A stretch of 61,890 nucleotides of DNA from an uncultured Bacteroidales bacterium (GTDB lineage Bacteria; Bacteroidota; Bacteroidia; Bacteroidales; UBA3824). Position numbers and translations under genes: made by a program. Shown here in pieces: positions 57,879-61,890 of the stretch; position 1 is the stretch's first letter, and each line of letters starts with the position of its first letter. The stretch lies in contig CALFIU010000167.1 of assembly GCA_937877455.1 (NCBI GenBank), forward strand, positions 1-61,890, read 5' to 3'. Below the pieces are notes generated by a model. That model saw only the letters and a list, made by a program, of their open reading frames with translations. It was not told the origin of the DNA and did not search any database.

Positions 57879-58871
57879 TTATTTTGTTGAAACTCTGAAA
57901 CTGCCCTTGACGGCCGTTTCCTTGTAAATCTCGTTGTCGTTAGCCACGTCTGGATATTTGGCGGCCAATGCCTTTGCGTCGAGTGTGCGGCGCACGCTGT
58001 CGGCCGTGATGCTGAACGTGAACGCTTCCGTTGTCCACTTGGTTATTCCGCATTGTTCCATCGCCTCGCGCACCGTCTGCATCATTTCCTCTTTGGCTTT
58101 AGCCGCGCGGTCGTTTTCGGCCAATACGTTGAGGACGTAGGTGTTGAGTGCGGCAACCTGTTCGGGAATGTCGGTTGTGGCCAATGCTGTGGTCTTTGCC
58201 GTCGGTGTCCATCCGTCGCGTTCAGCCATCGGCACGCTACCCTCTCGATAGGCCAGTCCGTTGATTTCGGCTTGCAGCAGCTTTTCGACCTCTTCGGCGG
58301 CGATGCGTTTCAGTTTCTTTAGCATCGGCTTTTTGCCGCTTGTTTGGTAGCGTTCATCGGGGAGCCATACGACATATAGGTTTCTGACCTTGCAGCCTGG
58401 GTTCATCTTCTCCAGCCAATAGGCGTAGATGGATGTTTGCCAAGTCACCTTCTCAATGTCCTTGTCGTCCATCGTTGAGGTGGTCTTGATGTCGCCGATG
58501 TCGAACGTGTTGTAGTTCACGCGCCAGACTTTATCAATCGGGCTTGCGAAATGTTCGCCGTCCGTTACGACGTATTCGGACATTTCGTATTTCAGCCCTT
58601 CGGTCAGTGCGATGTAGTCGCGCAGGTGTGTGTCGTCGGCCTCAATCTTGAAGTTGTCCCACGTCTCGCAAAGGTCGTGGACGTTGCTACCCTTTTCGGC
58701 GGCTCGTTTCAGCACCTCCGGCGGCACATTGCCGTATTGGTCGGGGTGTAGCTGCCACCGCAGCATTGCCGTGATTCCTTTGAGTGGCTTTCCATCCAGT
58801 GTGTAGGTGTGCGCTCCGCGGTCATACACCACGGCCGACGCGACCAGCTTGATGTTGTCCTTCGCTTTCAT
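57879..58871 (-). CDS. PD-(D/E)XK exonuclease (RecB/lambda-Exo-like)
   Basis: 330 residues. H65 in GSNVHDL, D113 in ASPIDKV, D127-x-K129 in FDIGDIKTT and Q145 in TWQTSIYAYWLE give the PD-(D/E)XK core of phage exonucleases that trim double-stranded DNA ends for annealing. The N-terminal MLRWQLHPDQYGNVPPEVLK leads into it. The start overlaps the annealing protein's stop by four bases, as expected for an exonuclease/annealase pair. Confidence 0.83.
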   Translation of the reverse strand: MKAKDNIKLVASAVVYDRGAHTYTLDGKPLKGITAMLRWQLHPDQYGNVPPEVLKRAAEKGSNVHDLCETWDNFKIEADDTHLRDYIALTEGLKYEMSEYVVTDGEHFASPIDKVWRVNYNTFDIGDIKTTSTMDDKDIEKVTWQTSIYAYWLEKMNPGCKVRNLYVVWLPDERYQTSGKKPMLKKLKRIAAEEVEKLLQAEINGLAYREGSVPMAERDGWTPTAKTTALATTDIPEQVAALNTYVLNVLAENDRAAKAKEEMMQTVREAMEQCGITKWTTEAFTFSITADSVRRTLDAKALAAKYPDVANDNEIYKETAVKGSFRVSTK

Positions 58872-59542
58872 ACACCTTGTGCAATTTGTTGTGCGCGGGA
58901 ATTGAGTGCATCACGGAGCTGTTGGTTGTTCTGCAAGTTGATTGGACGTGATTTTGCAATGGCCGTCAACTCATCCATACTCTTTGCGACCTTGACCTTC
59001 TCCATAAGTTCTGCAAGCATCGGGTCTTGTGCAGTTGTTGTGGCCGCAGGAGCAGCAGCGGGTGCGGCAGCTTGTGCAGTCTGGCCCTGTGCTGTGCGTG
59101 GCTCGTACTTTGTGCCATAGTCGGCACCTTTGGCGAAATAGACATCGGCCGCGATGCCAAGAGCCTTCATCGATACGCTCAATGCGTCAGTCAATGCCAT
59201 CTTGTAGCCTTCGTCTGAAACGTATGCTCCGTTTCGCTCCATAGTCATTAAGGAGCTGCCGCCAGTGCCAGGAATCGGGTCGCTCCATTGGCCGCTCGCA
59301 TTGTCCTTGATGTAGAGATCAATGTTGCAGAAGCACTTCACTTCCGTTCCGTAGGTCTCTGTCCATTGTTTTGTCACAACATACTTCCACCCAATGCCGC
59401 AGACACCAAACAGCTCGGTCATCTTCTGCATACGCCAGACGGGATTTACGTCGGTCATACCGGCAATGCGTCCAGCAGCAATCTTTTTCTTCGCACCGTC
59501 TGGAACTACGCGGGCATCGTTCCAAATTTTAAGATTTTCCAT
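58868..59542 (-). CDS. Single-strand annealing protein, Rad52-like
   Basis: 224 residues. KKIAAGRIAGMTDVNPVWRM (about 19-38), FGVCGIGWKYVVTKQW and EGYKMALTDALSVSMKALGI, then ADVYFAKG, match the Rad52/Sak-type annealing family (GR..GmTdinP.WR, GiGW, KmA.TDAlsva.K.LG). The C-terminal 80 residues are an Ala-rich linker plus a helical tail, a usual partner-binding extension. Works with the coupled exonuclease. Confidence 0.82.
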   Translation of the reverse strand: MENLKIWNDARVVPDGAKKKIAAGRIAGMTDVNPVWRMQKMTELFGVCGIGWKYVVTKQWTETYGTEVKCFCNIDLYIKDNASGQWSDPIPGTGGSSLMTMERNGAYVSDEGYKMALTDALSVSMKALGIAADVYFAKGADYGTKYEPRTAQGQTAQAAAPAAAPAATTTAQDPMLAELMEKVKVAKSMDELTAIAKSRPINLQNNQQLRDALNSRAQQIAQGV

Positions 59543-59543
59543 G

Positions 59544-59840
59544 TCATTGGTTTTTAGGATTAAACTCTCGACACACGCTGTTGCGCGTGGTCTTGTAATA
59601 GGCCAGATTCTGTTCCGGCATCGTCTTTCCCATCTTGCGATGGTTCAGACAGATCGTTTGAATATTTTCCGAGCCATACAATTTCGTGTTACCAACTGCA
59701 TAGTACATGCAATTCATGCAACACCGCTTGTCGGCCGGAGGGGCTTTCTCTCGCCGCTCTACGGTGATTGTATCACCACGGACGCGCGCCCTCAAATGCG
59801 GTGGGGTCTTGTACGTCCCCTCGTCTAAAGATTTTATCAT
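59544..59840 (-). CDS. Small zinc-binding-like protein
   Basis: 98 residues from the ATG at 59840 (MIKSLDEGTYKTPPHLRARV), just after the upstream stop at 59845. CCMNCMYY and ICLNHRK, then SVCREF, supply Cys/His ligands of a likely zinc finger. It sits between the excisionase-like gene and the annealing protein. Nucleic-acid binding is likely, exact role unknown. Confidence 0.55.
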   Translation of the reverse strand: MIKSLDEGTYKTPPHLRARVRGDTITVERREKAPPADKRCCMNCMYYAVGNTKLYGSENIQTICLNHRKMGKTMPEQNLAYYKTTRNSVCREFNPKNQ

Positions 59841-59844
59841 ATCA

Positions 59845-60102
59845 CTACCATTGCGCGGCCTTTGCCGCAATTTCTTCGTTGGTAAGCATCTTTTTTGAAG
59901 TCATCCATTCGTTGATTTCCGACTTCTTGAAGAACCTGCGGGAGCCCTTTTTGTAATAGGGGATTTCCCGTTCAACGACAAGGTGGTTAATCCGGTCGAG
60001 ACTTACGCCCAGATACAGGGCGCACTCATCGGCCGTCATCACGTCCTTGTTCATTATTATTAGGAGACGTTCAATTCGCTCCAGTCTTTTTTCTAAATCC
60101 AT
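59845..60102 (-). CDS. Excisionase-like helix-turn-helix protein
   Basis: 85 residues. VMTADECALYLGVSLDRINH (about 21-40), then IPYYKKGSRRFFKKSEINEW, the HTH_17/MerR-like pattern of phage and conjugative-transposon excisionases. Together with the integrase 280 bases away it probably directs excision. The inverted repeat at 60156-60205 lies between the two and could be its binding site. Confidence 0.8.
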   Translation of the reverse strand: MDLEKRLERIERLLIIMNKDVMTADECALYLGVSLDRINHLVVEREIPYYKKGSRRFFKKSEINEWMTSKKMLTNEEIAAKAAQW

Positions 60103-60155
60103 AGGCTTTGTTTTTGCGAAAATTAAAATGGCAAGGCCGAGAGCCTTTTATTTTT

Positions 60156-60205
60156 ATTTTCATTCGCTATCTCGATTTGCTGACGCAAAGATAGCGAATG
60201 AAAAT
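60156..60205. repeat. Perfect 16-base inverted repeat near xis and int
   Basis: ATTTTCATTCGCTATC (60156-60171) is the exact reverse complement of GATAGCGAATGAAAAT (60190-60205), with an 18-base spacer. It sits upstream of the excisionase-like gene's start (60102), so it may be a Xis/repressor operator, an attP arm or a terminator-like hairpin. Confidence 0.75.
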
Positions 60206-60315
60206 CTCATAAAAGCCTTTATAAATCAAGCGGTTAATCCGCGCAGATTCGCAAAATTTATAATTTTCAAAGATTTTGTGTTTGTAATCTCCACTTTACA
60301 AAAAACAAGGGTTAA

Positions 60316-60373
60316 GCCACAAAAAAGAATGGAAATCAAGCAACGCGCCGAATTTCCATTCTTTTTTTGTGGC
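60316..60373 (-). terminator. Long terminator-like hairpin after the integrase gene
   Basis: GCCACAAAAAAGAATGGAAAT (first 20 bases shown in parts: GCCACAAAAA, AGAATGGAAAT) at 60316-60336 pairs with 60352-60373 almost perfectly (one extra T in the T-run), around a 15-base loop. It begins ten bases beyond the integrase stop at 60383. Strong stem with A and T runs, likely bidirectional, though a recombination-site role cannot be ruled out. Confidence 0.65.
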
Positions 60374-60382
60374 TGAATATAT

Positions 60383-61495
60383 TTATATGATAGGGGGTAT
60401 GGCTGCAACAGCCGCCTGTTTGTTCTTGTCCAGAACCTTTGCATATATCTGCGTGGTCTGTATCTCTCTGTGGCCAAGCAGCTTTGACACGGTGTATAGG
60501 TCAGTTCCGATGTCGAGCATCATTGTCGCAAACGAATGCCTGGCGCAATGGAACGATATGTGTTTGTTGATTCTCGCGCCATCCACCCATTTGAAGATGG
60601 ATCTGCGGATAACCGTTCGTCCGGGAAGTCCGGCAAAGACACGTTCATCATCGGCCATCCTTTCGCCTAACAGCTGCGAGGCCTGCGGCGTGATGTCGAG
60701 ATATTCCTGCCCACCAGTCTTTTGCTGTGCGAAAATGATACGGTCGAAGCTGCCTTGCCGATGGACATCTGCCCAAGTGAGCTTTTCGACATCGCTCAAT
60801 CGCAGACCTGTAAGGCACGAGAACAGGAAAGCACGCTTGACCACCTCGTTGTTGCATTCCGTTTGGGACAGACGGCGCACCTCGTCGATTGTGAGATATT
60901 GGCGCGTCGATTCCTTGCCCTTGATTCCTTCGATGTTCATAGTCGGGCTGCGCATCAGTATTCCATCGGCCACAGCCTGGTTGAGGGCGCACACCAGTTT
61001 CTTGTAATAGTTGCGCTGCGTATTCGTGGCCAACGGGCGATTGGTGTAGTGGCTGACGGCCTCCGTCTGCAAGAACGTCTGAAAACCGCGCACCCAATCG
61101 GGAGTGATGTCACATATACGGATGTTGTCGCGATGATCATAGGCACGTATATGCGCGAGAGCATTCATCCAGGTGCTGGCCGTATTCCTTTCGTGCCGTT
61201 TAGCGAGCAACACGAAGTAGTCGAGGAAGTTGATTTTTTGTTTCGTGGCCGACTGAAAACCGAAGCGTTCGCTCTGCATCTCGATTGTGCGTTGCGACTT
61301 AATGGCATTGGCCAACCTCATGGTTTCGGCATTCCGTTCCTTGTCCGCTTTTGTGCGTTCGGGAATAAGGTACAGTTTCAGGAACTCATAGACGCGACGG
61401 CCGTCCATGTACTTGTCGAGGTAGAGGCTTTTGTTTCCACCCTTGATTTCTTTCGTGCGCAGTCGCACGGGTTCTTTAACTTTTAACTCTTTCAT
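60383..61495 (-). CDS. int: Tyrosine recombinase / integrase
   Basis: 370 residues from the ATG at 61495 (MKELKVKEPVRLRTKEIKGG), 36 bases after the -7 box; a further 12 codons upstream lack a leader. The Bacteroidales integrase layout is clear: arm-binding N-terminus, SAM-like core-binding domain (about 90-185), catalytic domain with R232 (TGLRLSDVEKL), H316-x2-R319 (FHCARHSF), H342 (LLGHREIQTTQ) and nucleophile Y351. It inserts the phage at attB, and the excisionase-like gene is 280 bases away. attP is not identified. Confidence 0.93.
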   Translation of the reverse strand: MKELKVKEPVRLRTKEIKGGNKSLYLDKYMDGRRVYEFLKLYLIPERTKADKERNAETMRLANAIKSQRTIEMQSERFGFQSATKQKINFLDYFVLLAKRHERNTASTWMNALAHIRAYDHRDNIRICDITPDWVRGFQTFLQTEAVSHYTNRPLATNTQRNYYKKLVCALNQAVADGILMRSPTMNIEGIKGKESTRQYLTIDEVRRLSQTECNNEVVKRAFLFSCLTGLRLSDVEKLTWADVHRQGSFDRIIFAQQKTGGQEYLDITPQASQLLGERMADDERVFAGLPGRTVIRRSIFKWVDGARINKHISFHCARHSFATMMLDIGTDLYTVSKLLGHREIQTTQIYAKVLDKNKQAAVAAIPPII

Positions 61496-61530
61496 CTTTT
61501 CTTTGGTTTTTAGGTAACAATTTGGTGACA

Positions 61531-61561
61531 CAAAGGTAACAACATTATACCAATTATCAAA
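61531..61561 (-). promoter_or_regulatory. Integrase promoter
   Basis: On the - strand TTTG (61561-61558), 19 bases, then TACCTTTG (61538-61531) is a full Bacteroidota sigma-factor promoter. A direct repeat GTTACCT lies over and just downstream of the -7 box (TGTTACCTTTG and TGTTACCTAAA), a possible repressor site. Confidence 0.75.
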
Positions 61562-61769
61562 GAAAAGGATGTATATAATTGCCTAAAAAATAATCTGTTA
61601 TGTTGTAATATTGGTGTGCGCTTGTCGTGAAGTTTGTCCCAGAAGAAATATATTATATTGCATATAACTGCTTGATAAATAAGCATATAGAAGTTTTGTC
61701 AAAAGGCGAGAGTAACAAATTAAATCAATAATATGCCAAAAAAGGCACTGCAAACCTTACTTTGCAAAA
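61562..61769. other. 208-base intergenic region before the integrase promoter
   Basis: A/T-rich, no gene. It contains weak hairpins (TGCC/GGCA around six A near 61735-61748; TGCAAA/TTTGCA near 61750-61768) just after the stop of the join-crossing gene. attP might lie here, but no tRNA-like sequence is visible. Confidence 0.4.
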
Positions 61770-61890
61770 TCATTTCGCTTTTGGCCGCTTTGCGCTCATC
61801 ATCTTGTGCTTGTAGCCTGATTCCTTTTTTTCGTAGATAGGCACGGGTTCTGGCTTTACACCTTCAAACTCGGTGCTTAATTCCGGCGCG
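61770..61890 (-). CDS. C-terminal part of the gene crossing the contig join
   Basis: Continuation of the gene at 1-561. Codons 61835-61773 encode the last 21 residues (YEKKESGYKHKMMSAKRPKA then K), and the stop is at 61772-61770. Positions 61836-61890 repeat the first 55 bases of the window and so duplicate codons already counted. The Lys-rich tail is the only recognisable trait. Confidence 0.8.
   Translation of the reverse strand, partial: APELSTEFEGVKPEPVPIYEKKESGYKHKMMSAKRPKAK
61836..61890. repeat. Right copy of the 55-base terminal direct repeat
   Basis: Identical to positions 1-55; see that entry. Removing one copy gives a circle of 61,835 bases. Confidence 0.93.

Noticed and set aside
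1..61890. tRNA genes and CRISPR arrays
   Set aside because: No cloverleaf-like sequence with conserved GTTCGA-type arm and no regularly spaced repeats were found by eye; a tRNAscan-SE run would settle the first.

Overview
The window looks like the complete genome of a temperate, short-tailed phage of a Bacteroidales host, given as a circularised contig. The first 55 bases recur exactly as the last 55, and one gene runs across the join, so the unique length is 61,835 bases. The host call rests on Bacteroidota-type promoters (TTTG, about 19 bases, TAnnTTTG), A/T-rich leaders without strong Shine-Dalgarno sites, DUF3127 proteins, BspA-type tail adhesins and a Bacteroidales-style integrase. The podovirus call rests on a P22/crAss-like portal followed by a large ring/stabilisation protein, with no sheath, tube or tape-measure gene.

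Layout. 644-10764 (+): ejection or internal virion proteins, portal, stabilisation protein. 10781-25254 (-): fibres and adhesins, holin and GH108 endolysin, connector, major capsid protein and scaffold. 25352-29052 (+): small packaging protein, a rhomboid-like membrane protease, large terminase. 29135-43969 (-): a single 4,944-residue polyvalent protein. 44101-61495 (-): accessory and early genes with two more DNA methyltransferases, a probable spanin, many tiny overlapping genes, a recombination module (NinB, DUF3127, PD-(D/E)XK nuclease, annealing protein), an excisionase-like protein and a tyrosine integrase. Terminators sit where converging blocks meet (10750, 29075) and at 44041 and 60316. 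Divergent promoters sit at 562-643 and 25255-25351. I see no polymerase, helicase, classical repressor, tRNA or CRISPR array.

Most unusual parts. (1) A cytosine-C5 methyltransferase is cut in two: motifs I-VIII lie at 50607-51314 and motifs IX-X at 48735-49055. Between them lies a 1.5-kb array of about ten overlapping, frame-staggered mini-ORFs that look like target-recognition modules. Nine G or C tracts of 6-10 bases punctuate the region. This resembles a phase-variable, multi-specificity methyltransferase. (2) An adenine methyltransferase at 46635-47293 is out of frame at a six-G tract. (3) The giant polyvalent protein carries a third (C5) methylase domain, ADP-ribosyltransferase-like and zincin-like domains, and ten VRFSR-type linkers that look like processing sites. 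(4) A six-helix rhomboid-like protease with its catalytic residues present sits inside the packaging operon.

Working model (inference). DNA is packaged with the small packaging protein and TerL. The giant protein may be packaged and ejected to protect incoming DNA. The methyltransferases then modify phage DNA against restriction. The recombination set circularises or repairs DNA while the host supplies replication. Int/Xis govern lysogeny, and holin, endolysin and spanin lyse the cell.
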